Program-made: the position numbers and the translations under genes
From: an uncultured Acetatifactor sp.
GTDB lineage: Bacteria; Bacillota; Clostridia; Lachnospirales; Lachnospiraceae
NCBI GenBank assembly: GCA_904501885.1
Contig: CAJGCP010000034.1
Coordinates: forward strand, 1-22,698
Reading direction: 5' to 3'
DNA: 22,698 nt
Notes under the pieces: generated by a model
What the model was told of the DNA's origin: nothing
Databases searched by the model: none
The model's input: the letters and a program-made list of their open reading frames with translations, nothing else
In this document: positions 8,016 through 15,619 of the stretch, piece by piece
Layout: each line of letters starts with the position of its first letter
Position numbering within the stretch: position 1 is the stretch's first letter

Positions 8016-8552
8016 ATGCTTCGAAATGCTTGGCTTCATTTTAAAACAATTACATACCATAAAATTTTAGTTGCACAGGGATGCTTTCGTATTGGACTAT
8101 ATTGGCAGGGACTGATCCATGATCTTTCCAAATACAGCCCTGTAGAATTTATGGTTGGGGTGAAATACTTTCAGGGAATGCGCAGTCCCAATGCTGCCCA
8201 GAGAGATGATATCGGATTTTCGCCTGCTTGGTTACATCATAAAGGGCGAAATAAGCATCACTATGAATATTGGATTGATTATAAACGGGGAGATGTGGTT
8301 ACCTGCCCCATGCCCAAACGGTATTTGGCGGAGATGCTGATGGATAGAATTGCCGCATGCAAGGTATATCGGGGCAAAAACTATACAGATGCCAGTCCCA
8401 TTGATTATTATAGGAACAGCACCAATGACAGTACACTGATGCATGAAACTACAAAAGAAGTATTAGAAACGTATCTTGAGATGTTGGCAGAAAAAGGGGA
8501 AAAGGAAACTTTTAAAATTATCAAAAAAGAGTTGGTGAAACATAATTCATAA
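8016..8552 (+). CDS. DUF5662-like uncharacterised protein
   Basis: 178-residue soluble protein. I place it in DUF5662 from its pattern; no biochemical function is known to me. His- and Asp-rich segments are conspicuous: IHDLSKYSPVEF near residue 34, LHHKGRNKHHYEYW near residue 73, and LAEMLMDRIAACKVYRG near residue 105. An HD pair followed by a HHxGxNxHHxEYW stretch and a later Asp on a helix resembles an HD-domain metal site, so a metal-dependent hydrolase is possible but is inference. The tail is Lys/Glu-rich and helical. The start has AGAGG about 9 bases upstream. It lies divergent from the capA-like gene and 65 bases before the Cys/His-rich small protein. Confidence 0.75.
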   Translation: MLRNAWLHFKTITYHKILVAQGCFRIGLYWQGLIHDLSKYSPVEFMVGVKYFQGMRSPNAAQRDDIGFSPAWLHHKGRNKHHYEYWIDYKRGDVVTCPMPKRYLAEMLMDRIAACKVYRGKNYTDASPIDYYRNSTNDSTLMHETTKEVLETYLEMLAEKGEKETFKIIKKELVKHNS

Positions 8553-8617
8553 AACGAGAATGGAACATTTACAACCGGGTGGCATATAGTAAATCAAAGA
8601 GAATTAAGGAGTAAGGT

Positions 8618-8872
8618 ATGAACTATATCTGGCTTCTGTTATTGTTGGGGAATTGTTGCTGTGGGAATCAGTATGGCAATCAGTGTAATCAAGTTTGCCA
8701 TGATCATAATCACCACAACTGTCATCACCACTCACATGCCTGCGATAATAATTTAATTCAACCCCGTCAGCCGATTTTTTTTGAAAACAATAATCGCTGC
8801 AACGAGGTGGATGAATGTAAATTGACCCCACCTGCATGGCAGGAACATACTTCAGGTTGTAATTGTAATTAA
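8618..8872 (+). CDS. 84-residue Cys/His/Asn-rich small protein
   Basis: No family recognised with confidence. The product opens with a short hydrophobic stretch (MNYIWLLLLLG) without basic residues, followed by CCC at 13-15. In total there are 11 Cys, 9 His and about 15 Asn in 84 residues. His and Cys are densest at 23-42, including HNHHNCHHHSH. The tail has spaced Cys at 61, 67, 81 and 83. The composition suits metal binding or a cross-linked, spore-associated or envelope peptide; this is inference. The hydrophobic start is not a standard lipobox or Sec signal. Support for a real gene: a strong AAGGAG site 6 bases before the ATG and an intrinsic terminator 11 bases after the stop. No maturation enzyme is nearby. 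Confidence 0.65.
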   Translation: MNYIWLLLLLGNCCCGNQYGNQCNQVCHDHNHHNCHHHSHACDNNLIQPRQPIFFENNNRCNEVDECKLTPPAWQEHTSGCNCN

Positions 8873-8882
8873 TTACAGTGAT

Positions 8883-8921
8883 AAAAAGGCCATCCCTATG
8901 AAGGTTGATGGTCTTTTTTTT
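8883..8921 (+). terminator. Intrinsic terminator after the Cys/His-rich gene
   Basis: GGCCATC (8888-8894) pairs with GATGGTC (8907-8913), with one G-U pair and a 12-base loop. It is flanked by AAAAA and a run of eight T (8914-8921). The A run would also let it work, less strongly, on the minus strand. It separates the small gene from the potA operon. Confidence 0.8.
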
Positions 8922-8930
8922 ACAAAAATA

Positions 8931-8961
8931 TTGCAAAAATGACATAGATATGTTTTATAAT
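8931..8961 (+). promoter_or_regulatory. Candidate promoter of the pot operon
   Basis: TTGCAA (8931-8936) and a perfect TATAAT (8956-8961), but with a long 19-base spacer. The -10 box is convincing and the -35 less so. It sits between the preceding terminator and the potA start. Confidence 0.5.
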
Positions 8962-8981
8962 TATCATACATATGATTTCCC

Positions 8982-8986
8982 GGAGG
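8982..8986 (+). promoter_or_regulatory. Ribosome binding site that sets the potA start
   Basis: GGAGG is only 1 base from the ATG at 8988 but 7 bases from the in-frame ATG at 8994, so 8994 is the likely start. Confidence 0.75.
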
Positions 8987-8993
8987 TATGCCC

Positions 8994-10574
8994 ATGGAAC
9001 GCAAGAAAATTATTGAATTTCGTAATATCACAAAAAGCTTTGACAAACAGATTACACTGAAGGGTGTGAATCTTGATATTTATGAAAATGAATTTGTTAC
9101 TCTCTTAGGTCCCAGCGGATGCGGAAAAACCACTTTGCTACGTATTTTAGGCGGTTTTTTAAAAGCAGACGAAGGGAGCGTTATTTTTGACGGGCAGGAA
9201 ATCAGCGACAAACCGCCCTATGAACGTGAATTAAATACTGTCTTTCAAAAATATGCTTTGTTTCCTCATCTGAGTGTATATGAAAATATTGCCTTTGGTT
9301 TAAAGATTAAGAAACTCAGTAAGGACGTCATCGACCAGAAGGTGATGAAGATGCTGAAGCTGATTAGTATGGAAGGATTTGAAAATAAAAATATTACCTT
9401 GCTTTCCGGCGGTCAGCAGCAGCGTGTTGCAATTGCCAGAGCCTTGGTAAATGAACCGAAAGTGTTATTGTTGGACGAGCCTTTGGCAGCATTGGATTTG
9501 AAACTGCGCAAGGAAATGCAGTATGAGTTGAAGAGAATTCAGCAGGAAGTCGGCATTACCTTTATTTTTGTTACCCATGATCAGGAAGAAGCATTGACTA
9601 TGTCTGATAAAATTGTTGTAATGAATAAAGGCGAAATTCAACAGATTGGTACACCGGAAGAGATTTACAATGAGCCTGCAAATACTTATGTTGCGAATTT
9701 TATTGGGGAAAGCAATATTTTGCCCGGCATTATGCTGGATGATTATAAAGTCCGTTTTGACGACAAGGTATTTGAATGTGTCGACTATGGCTTCAAAGAA
9801 AATGAACCTGTGGATGTGGTAATCCGTCCGGAGGATATTGATATTGTGCCTGTGGAACAGGGCAAGATGACAGGGGAAGTGTTAAGTGTCTTGTTTAAGG
9901 GTGTACATTATGAGATTATCGTTGAAACCGTGCCCGGAACCAAAGTTACAGTCAATATGAACGTGATTCGCAGTTTGGAAGAAACTTCTGCAGACGGCAC
10001 AGAAAAAATTAATGCCAATAATTTCTATGTGGACGTGGAAGATGTTGGGGCGTTGGATGAGAAAGAAATCATTGCCCGTTCCAATGCCATGGCATGGGAT
10101 ACAGAGACCGATGAATACATATCCATTGCTAATATTGAATGTGAAGTATTGCCTGAAATCGGACAATATCCTGTAAAATTTTCCACTCCTAAGGGAACCA
10201 CGGTGGAACGCATTATTTCTGTAGTCAACCAGCCTTTTGTAAAGAACGAGAAGGCGGGAGAAGGTATTATGGCATTTAACTTTGTAAAAAGTGTAGATGA
10301 GATTTTAGAGTCTCAGACTCTGGATACCGACATTAAGACCTGGGCCAATGCACAGGGTTGGAAATTAAGCGATGAAAATCAAAGTGTAGATATCAGTGTG
10401 GATTATGATTTTGACCCGGAAAAAATCAAAGAAGGAAAAGTGTACAAAATTACATTTTGGACCACAGGACGTGAATTTAAGATTCACACCACAGATTTTA
10501 CAGAAGTTGGCAAAGAAGTAGGGCTTAATTTTTTCCCTGAAGATATTCATGTTATGTCAAGAAAGGCGTACTAA
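8994..10574 (+). CDS. potA: Spermidine/putrescine ABC transporter ATPase with a large C-terminal insertion
   Basis: ATP-hydrolysing subunit of a polyamine-type importer. Counted from ATG 8988 (two less from the preferred start): Walker A GPSGCGKT (41-48), Q-loop Gln near 87, signature LSGGQQQR (139-146), Walker B LLLDEP (160-165) and switch His 197 (THDQEEAL). The TOBE part begins VVIRPEDIDI and GEVLSVLFKGVHYEI (297-310), and the expected end GLNFFPEDIHVM appears only at 512-523. About 150-170 residues lie between them, where a usual PotA of roughly 350-380 residues has only a short link. This insert is beta-rich and acidic by eye, and I cannot assign it. The stop is directly followed by the potB ATG. 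Polyamine specificity is inferred from family and operon. Confidence 0.88.
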   Translation: MERKKIIEFRNITKSFDKQITLKGVNLDIYENEFVTLLGPSGCGKTTLLRILGGFLKADEGSVIFDGQEISDKPPYERELNTVFQKYALFPHLSVYENIAFGLKIKKLSKDVIDQKVMKMLKLISMEGFENKNITLLSGGQQQRVAIARALVNEPKVLLLDEPLAALDLKLRKEMQYELKRIQQEVGITFIFVTHDQEEALTMSDKIVVMNKGEIQQIGTPEEIYNEPANTYVANFIGESNILPGIMLDDYKVRFDDKVFECVDYGFKENEPVDVVIRPEDIDIVPVEQGKMTGEVLSVLFKGVHYEIIVETVPGTKVTVNMNVIRSLEETSADGTEKINANNFYVDVEDVGALDEKEIIARSNAMAWDTETDEYISIANIECEVLPEIGQYPVKFSTPKGTTVERIISVVNQPFVKNEKAGEGIMAFNFVKSVDEILESQTLDTDIKTWANAQGWKLSDENQSVDISVDYDFDPEKIKEGKVYKITFWTTGREFKIHTTDFTEVGKEVGLNFFPEDIHVMSRKAY

Positions 10575-11432
10575 ATGAAAAAGTTTTCGAATTTAGCAAT
10601 TCCATATATTGCATGGGCGGCAATGATGCTGATTTTCCCGATGTTATTGATTGCAATGTATTCGTTTACCGAGCAGGGGAACAGTATTGTCTCTTTTTCT
10701 TTTACGTTGGATCATTATAAAAAGTTTTTTACGGACCCTGATTTTTTGATCGTGCTTTGGCGTTCTCTATGGATTGCTTTAAAAACAACTTTAATTTGTT
10801 TGTTGTTAGGTTATCCTTTGGCGTATTTTATTGCAAAAAGTGAAGAGAAAGTACAAAATACCCTTGTTTTGATGGTTACGATTCCGATGTGGATTAATAT
10901 GTTGGTCCGTACCTACGCTTGGATTGGACTTCTCAGTCCCGATGGGCTTTTCTCGATGATTCTCGGTTTTTGGGGTTTAGGAGAAGTGGATATCCTTTAT
11001 ACGGAGGCCTCTGTCTTAATTGGTATGATTTACAATTTTCTGCCTTTTATGATACTGCAGATTAATACTTCCTTATGCAAAATGGATAATTCTTTGTTGG
11101 AAGCAAGTGCTGATTTGGGTGGAAATCAGGTACAGACTTTTGTTCGTGTGATTTTGCCTCTTTCTGTTCCGGGGATTATCAATGGTATTACTTTGGTGTT
11201 TTTGCCTGCGGTGAGTTCCTTTTTTATCCCTAAACTCTTGGGAGGCGGACAGTACTTCCTGATTGGTAATCTGATTGAGAATCAGTTTATTACAGTGGGA
11301 GAGTGGAATTTTGGTAGCGCCATATCTATGATTATGGCGATCATTATGATGCTCTTGATGATGGCGGTTCGAAATGTAGAATTGAAGAACGAAGGTGGAA
11401 AGGGGAAGAAGGTAACAAATGAAGAAGGATAA
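10575..11432 (+). CDS. potB: Spermidine/putrescine ABC transporter permease PotB
   Basis: Inner-membrane permease of 285 residues with about six hydrophobic segments, the first at about 7-29. The cytoplasmic EAA loop that docks on the ATPase is EASADLGGNQVQTFVRVILPLSVPGI. It pairs with the PotC half encoded next. The ATG follows the potA stop with no gap, and the last 14 bases overlap the next gene, so the three genes are coupled in one operon. No usual AGGAGG precedes the start, consistent with coupling. Confidence 0.93.
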   Translation: MKKFSNLAIPYIAWAAMMLIFPMLLIAMYSFTEQGNSIVSFSFTLDHYKKFFTDPDFLIVLWRSLWIALKTTLICLLLGYPLAYFIAKSEEKVQNTLVLMVTIPMWINMLVRTYAWIGLLSPDGLFSMILGFWGLGEVDILYTEASVLIGMIYNFLPFMILQINTSLCKMDNSLLEASADLGGNQVQTFVRVILPLSVPGIINGITLVFLPAVSSFFIPKLLGGGQYFLIGNLIENQFITVGEWNFGSAISMIMAIIMMLLMMAVRNVELKNEGGKGKKVTNEEG

Positions 11433-13314
11433 ACGCATCTTCGGGAAAATATTGATGACATTATTGATCATATTTTTCTATCTTCCAATTGTATATATGA
11501 TTGTATTTTCCTTCAATGAAGGGAAATCTTTGACATCATTTACCGGGTTTTCTTTGCGATGGTACGAGCATATGCTGAAATCCCGAGATATGATGAGTGC
11601 CTTATATACGACCTTTAGCGTAGCGCTTTTGGCCACCTTGATATCCACTGTTGCGGGTACCATTGCAGCAATTGGTTTGAGTAAATCCAAAAAGATTGTT
11701 AGGGATATTATGGAGCAGGTAGACAATTTGCCTATTATGAATCCTGAAATCGTGACAGCTATCGGATTTATGCTTTTGTTTATCACATTTAAGGTGGAGA
11801 AGGGATATGTGACAATGTTGCTGGCGCATATTGCTTTTTGTATCCCCTATGTGATTTTATCGGTGATGCCCAAAGTGCGCTCCCTAGATCCGAATTTAGC
11901 AGATGCAGCTTTAGATTTGGGAGCAACCCCGTTGCAGGCACTGACCAAAGTGATTGTGCCCCAGATTGCTCCGGGTATTCTTTCCGGTGCATTGATTGCA
12001 TTTACCATGTCCGTGGATGACTTTATTATTTCTTATTTTGTCACCGGCGGGGGAGTAAAGAACCTAAGTATTATGGTATATACCATGAGCAAGAGAGTGA
12101 ATCCAAGTATCAATGCAGTATCTACGCTTGTGGTTGTCATTATCACCATTGCTTTGCTTGTCATCAATATAATTCCTTCTGTTCTTGCAAAACGTCAGCA
12201 AAGCGAGAAGAAACGCCGTCCTTTATGGGTACCTGCCCTGTGCACTGCCTGTGTGCTTTCCGGTGTGATTGCTTTTGTGATTTTAGGCACAAATAAAGAT
12301 AGTCAGCAATATCCCTTTTATGGTCAGGAGTTATATCTTTATTTGCCCGGAGAATACATCAATGAAGAAGTGGTAGAATCCTTCGAAGAGGTAACAGGTG
12401 CCACCGTCATCATGGAAAATTTTGACTCCAATGAACAGATGTATATTAAGGTTGCAAATGGTGAATCCTTTGACATATTAATCCCCAGTGATTATATGAT
12501 TGAACGATTGATATCGGAAGGATATCTTCAGGAGCTGGACCATTCCCAATTGACCTGTATGGATGTGCTGGACCCTGCAGTTTTGCATCAGGGATATGAT
12601 TATGATAATACATACTCCGTACCATATTTTTGGGGAACGGTAGGTATTGTATATGACAAGACGAAGGTGTCTGTGGAAGATTTGGAGACACAAGGATATG
12701 CGGTCTTTTTAAATCAAAAATACAAAGGCGATATTTATCTATATGATTCGGAAAGAGACGCATTTATGATGGCGTTGAAGAATCTGGGGTATTCTATGAA
12801 TACTGAGTCTGAAGAAGAATTGAAGGCGGCATATGAATGGTTAGTCACCTGCGTGCAAACCATGGAGCCGGAGATTGTCACCGATGAAATTATTGATAAT
12901 ATGGCACAGGCAAGAAAGGCTTTAGGGCTGGTGTATTCCGGAGATGCCACATATATTGTCAGTGAAAATGAAAATGTAGGTTTCTATTTGCCTGAGGAAG
13001 GCACCAATCGCTGGTATGATTCCATGGTGATACCCCAAAATGCAGAAAATGTGCCCCTTGCATATGCTTTTATGAATTATATATCTACCTATCAGCATGC
13101 ATATGATAATTCCGCCTATGTGGGATATACATCCCCCAACCTTCAGGCCAAGGAAGACATGTATGCTTCAGGAGGAGATTATGAGGGGATTGAAGCATAT
13201 ATTCCCCGTATGGGCAATTCTAATGACGAGATTTTTCATTTTAACTTAGATACCAAAAAGATCATTGGAAATCTGTGGAGTAAGGTAAAGATTGCAGCCA
13301 GCAATGCAGAATAA
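11419..13314 (+). CDS. potCD: Fused PotC permease and PotD polyamine-binding protein
   Basis: One 631-residue chain with two parts. Residues 1 to about 258 are a PotC-type permease with about six membrane segments and an EAA loop at 161-186 (ADAALDLGATPLQALTKV). A basic stretch (KRQQSEKKRR) and an additional membrane helix at about 270-291 then lead out of the cell. Residues from about 300 form a PotD-type extracellular solute-binding domain (LYLYLPGEYINEEVVESFEE, then YFWGTVGIVYD, the later Ala/Tyr-rich helices and IGNLW near the end). The extra helix replaces the lipoprotein anchor used by separate PotD proteins. Such fusions are known in Gram-positive bacteria. The frame is continuous, with no sign of a lost stop. 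The start overlaps potB by 14 bases and is preceded by GAAGGT. Confidence 0.92.
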   Translation: MKKDKRIFGKILMTLLIIFFYLPIVYMIVFSFNEGKSLTSFTGFSLRWYEHMLKSRDMMSALYTTFSVALLATLISTVAGTIAAIGLSKSKKIVRDIMEQVDNLPIMNPEIVTAIGFMLLFITFKVEKGYVTMLLAHIAFCIPYVILSVMPKVRSLDPNLADAALDLGATPLQALTKVIVPQIAPGILSGALIAFTMSVDDFIISYFVTGGGVKNLSIMVYTMSKRVNPSINAVSTLVVVIITIALLVINIIPSVLAKRQQSEKKRRPLWVPALCTACVLSGVIAFVILGTNKDSQQYPFYGQELYLYLPGEYINEEVVESFEEVTGATVIMENFDSNEQMYIKVANGESFDILIPSDYMIERLISEGYLQELDHSQLTCMDVLDPAVLHQGYDYDNTYSVPYFWGTVGIVYDKTKVSVEDLETQGYAVFLNQKYKGDIYLYDSERDAFMMALKNLGYSMNTESEEELKAAYEWLVTCVQTMEPEIVTDEIIDNMAQARKALGLVYSGDATYIVSENENVGFYLPEEGTNRWYDSMVIPQNAENVPLAYAFMNYISTYQHAYDNSAYVGYTSPNLQAKEDMYASGGDYEGIEAYIPRMGNSNDEIFHFNLDTKKIIGNLWSKVKIAASNAE

Positions 13315-13347
13315 TGTGAAAATGATGTTTTAATTGCTTGGGTTTTG

Positions 13348-13356
13348 TGCTATATT
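13348..13356 (+). promoter_or_regulatory. Candidate extended -10 promoter of the lactonase-family gene
   Basis: TGCTATATT is an extended -10 box (TGn plus TATATT) with a weak TTTTAA at the -35 position (13328-13333, 17-base spacer). I see no terminator between the potCD stop at 13314 and this site, so read-through from the pot operon remains possible. Confidence 0.4.
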
Positions 13357-13390
13357 AAAGATAGTAATGGGCAAGTCGCCAGACTTGGGA

Positions 13391-13396
13391 AGGAGG
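13391..13396 (+). promoter_or_regulatory. Ribosome binding site that sets a GTG start
   Basis: AGGAGG ends 5 bases before GTG 13402. An in-frame ATG at 13345 has no site and would add 19 residues unlike the family, so the GTG is preferred. A 6-bp hairpin (13372-13387) lies just upstream. Confidence 0.8.
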
Positions 13397-13401
13397 CTTT
13401 T

Positions 13402-14451
13402 GTGGCCAAGGAAAAATATGTAGCATATGTGTCTTCTTATACACAGGAAGATAACACAGGTATCCGGATATATGATGTGGATATGAAGAATGGGCGATTC
13501 GAAGAAAAGAGACGAATTGAAGTTTCGAATTCTTCCTATGTTACTATTTCAAAGAATAAAAAGTATCTTTATTCCATCACAGATTTGGGTGTTGAAGCAT
13601 ATTTGATTTTGCCCGATGGTGATTTGGAAAAAATTAATCATGCTGACATCAACGGAATGAGAGGTTGCTACCTTTCAACGGATTATACCGACCGCTATCT
13701 GTTTGTGGGAAGCTATCACGATGGCAAACTGACTGTTTTGCGCATCCATGAAGATGGTTCTTTGGGTGAAATTACAGACCAGATCGTACACAAAGGACTT
13801 GGCAGTATTGCGGAACGTAATTTCAGACCCCATATCACATGTGCCAGAATGACCCATGATAATAAATATTTGCTGGTGGCAGACCAGGGTATGGACCATG
13901 TGAATGTATACAGTTTGGACCTTGTTACCGGCAAAGTAAAACTTGTAGATGTGATCCGCAGTGAACTAGAATCTGCGCCCAGACATATCAAGATATCAAA
14001 GAATGGCAAATATATCTATATCGTGCATGAGTTTAAATGCTATATTGATGTGTACCGTTATTCAGAGGTGAAACAGCAGCCTTCTTTTGAAAAAATTCAA
14101 ACCATTGACACCTGCAAAAGGGAGAGAGGTAGTTTGAATGCTGCCAGTGCATTGACCTTTTCTGATGATTATCAGTATTTGTTAAGTTCCAATGCCGGAG
14201 ATAATTCAGTGGTTATGTATCGGGCAGAGGAAGAAACAGGAATGTTAGAGCAAATGTTCTGTTTACCTATCAGCGGAGAATATCCTAAAGATGTTGCAAT
14301 TTTCCCCAATAACAAGTTTCTTGTTTCCTTAAACCATGAATCTAATGATATGACATTCTTTCGCGTGGAGCCCGAGAAAAAGACAATTGTATTAAATGGG
14401 CCCTTCCTGGATGTTCAGGTTCCCAATTGTATTATTATTCATAAACTATAG
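13402..14451 (+). CDS. Seven-bladed beta-propeller lactonase-family protein (YbhE/Pgl-like)
   Basis: 349-residue protein starting at GTG. Repeated blade-like units are visible, each with a strand pattern such as KYLLVADQGMDHVNVYSLD, KYIYIVHEFKCYIDVYRY, QYLLSSNAGDNSVVMYR and KFLVSLNHESNDMTFFRV. This is the pattern of the 6-phosphogluconolactonase (Pgl/YbhE)/lactonase family PF10282. No signal peptide is seen, so it is cytoplasmic. Family members often have no proven substrate, so a pentose-phosphate role is possible but not shown; no zwf or gnd is near. The gene ends inside a perfect 16-base palindrome. It lies between the pot operon and aroC with no functional link I can see. Confidence 0.8.
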   Translation: MAKEKYVAYVSSYTQEDNTGIRIYDVDMKNGRFEEKRRIEVSNSSYVTISKNKKYLYSITDLGVEAYLILPDGDLEKINHADINGMRGCYLSTDYTDRYLFVGSYHDGKLTVLRIHEDGSLGEITDQIVHKGLGSIAERNFRPHITCARMTHDNKYLLVADQGMDHVNVYSLDLVTGKVKLVDVIRSELESAPRHIKISKNGKYIYIVHEFKCYIDVYRYSEVKQQPSFEKIQTIDTCKRERGSLNAASALTFSDDYQYLLSSNAGDNSVVMYRAEEETGMLEQMFCLPISGEYPKDVAIFPNNKFLVSLNHESNDMTFFRVEPEKKTIVLNGPFLDVQVPNCIIIHKL

Positions 14452-14456
14452 TTTAT
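14441..14456. repeat. Perfect 16-base palindrome over the lactonase stop codon
   Basis: ATAAACTATAGTTTAT is its own reverse complement and contains the stop codon TAG (14449-14451). It could be an operator for aroC or chance; no T run follows, so it is not a terminator. Confidence 0.5.
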
Positions 14457-14458
14457 AT

Positions 14459-14484
14459 GGACCAGGTGCATGTGTGTCTGGTCC
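14459..14484 (+). other. Stem-loop in the aroC leader
   Basis: GGACCAG (14459-14465) and CTGGTCC (14478-14484) form a perfect 7-bp stem with a 12-base loop, extended outward by ATAT pairs (14455-14458 with 14488-14491). No T run follows, so a simple terminator is unlikely. It lies 26 bases before the aroC ATG and could affect transcription or mRNA stability. Confidence 0.5.
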
Positions 14485-14510
14485 TTCATATGATTTAAGG
14501 AGAGATCAAG

Positions 14511-15608
14511 ATGGCAGGTTCTACATTCGGAACAATTTTCAGAATAACCACATGGGGTGAATCCCATGGAAAGGCACTTGGTGTTGTCATTGACGGTTGC
14601 CCTGCAGGTGTGCCTTTGGAGGAAGCAGATATTCAATTGTTTATGGACAGAAGAAAACCCGGGAACAATCCTTTGGCCACTGCAAGAAAAGAGGGGGACA
14701 AGGTGGAGATCCTATCCGGTGTGTTTGAGGGGGTTACCACCGGCTGTCCTATTTCCATTGTGGTGAAAAATGAGGATCAACACTCAAAGGATTATTCTGC
14801 TTTAGAAAAGGTGTATCGTCCGGGACATGCAGACTATACCTATGATGCAAAATATGGAATCCGGGATTATCGCGGTGGCGGGCGTTCTTCCGGTCGCGAG
14901 ACCATTGGACGGGTGGCGGCAGGTGCCGTGGCACAAAAGGTTTTGAAAACCTTAGGAGTTGATGTCTATGCATATACAAGATCCATCGGTCCCATTGAAA
15001 TAGATGAAGAGAATTTTTGCAAAGATGCAATTGCGTCTACTCTGTCTGCTATGCCTGATAAGGAAGCAGACCAAAAGGTATTAGAGTACATGAAGGATTT
15101 AAAAGCGCACCAAGATTCCATCGGTGGCGTGATGGAATGTGTGGTGGAAGGACTTCCGGCAGGAATCGGCAATCCGGTTTTTGATAAATTGGATGCAGAC
15201 CTTTCTAAAGCCATCATGTCCATCGGGGCTGTGAAAGCAGTGGAAATCGGGGATGGTGTATTAGCGTCCAAAGCCAAGGGCAGTGAGAACAATGATTCTT
15301 TTGTATTGGACAAAGGCGAAATCGTGAAACAAACTAATCGCGCCGGGGGTATCCTTGGAGGTATGAGCGACGGCAGCCCGATTCGGATTCGGGCACATGT
15401 GAAACCTACACCTTCCATTTCCCAAGAGCAGGCAACCGTGCACAAGGAAGAAGGAAACATTGCCATTGTAATCCAGGGCAGGCATGATCCTGTGATTGTG
15501 CCCCGTGCAGTGGTGGTCATGGAGTGCATGACAGCTATCACCGTATTGGATGCACTTTTGATTAATATGTCCTCTAAAATCGAGGATATTTATAAATTTT
15601 ATCAATGA
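14511..15608 (+). CDS. aroC: Chorismate synthase
   Basis: Last step of the shikimate pathway: 5-enolpyruvylshikimate-3-phosphate to chorismate, needing reduced FMN. The product has 365 residues, standard length. Signatures are GESHGKALG (16-24), RPGHADYTYDAKYGIRDYRG (about 103-122) and GGGRSSGRET (122-131), plus QGRHDPVIVPRAVVVMECM towards the end, which contributes FMN and substrate contacts. The start has AAGGAGA about 8 bases upstream. The stop overlaps an in-frame ATG of the tgt frame, and the true tgt start is 11 bases later, so the two genes are likely co-transcribed. The other shikimate genes are not in this window. Confidence 0.97.
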   Translation: MAGSTFGTIFRITTWGESHGKALGVVIDGCPAGVPLEEADIQLFMDRRKPGNNPLATARKEGDKVEILSGVFEGVTTGCPISIVVKNEDQHSKDYSALEKVYRPGHADYTYDAKYGIRDYRGGGRSSGRETIGRVAAGAVAQKVLKTLGVDVYAYTRSIGPIEIDEENFCKDAIASTLSAMPDKEADQKVLEYMKDLKAHQDSIGGVMECVVEGLPAGIGNPVFDKLDADLSKAIMSIGAVKAVEIGDGVLASKAKGSENNDSFVLDKGEIVKQTNRAGGILGGMSDGSPIRIRAHVKPTPSISQEQATVHKEEGNIAIVIQGRHDPVIVPRAVVVMECMTAITVLDALLINMSSKIEDIYKFYQ

Positions 15609-15612
15609 GAGG
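15609..15612 (+). promoter_or_regulatory. Ribosome binding site that sets the tgt start
   Basis: GAGG lies 7 bases before ATG 15620. The in-frame ATG at 15605 overlaps the aroC stop and would add five residues; Tgt proteins normally begin with a short strand like FRVLKQDG, which supports 15620. Confidence 0.7.
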
Positions 15613-15619
15613 ATACCAT

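Noticed and set aside
8618..8660. Lipoprotein or Sec signal on the Cys/His-rich protein
   Set aside because: No basic N-terminal residues, a very short hydrophobic core, and Asn directly before the first Cys, unlike a lipobox.
14459..14484. Intrinsic terminator for the lactonase gene
   Set aside because: The stem is good but no T run follows (the sequence continues TTCATATG), so I list it only as a stem-loop.
14966..15541. 191-codon minus-strand open frame within aroC
   Set aside because: It is the mirror of a strongly conserved aroC sequence, with no ribosome site and no family pattern; length comes from codon bias of the sense gene.
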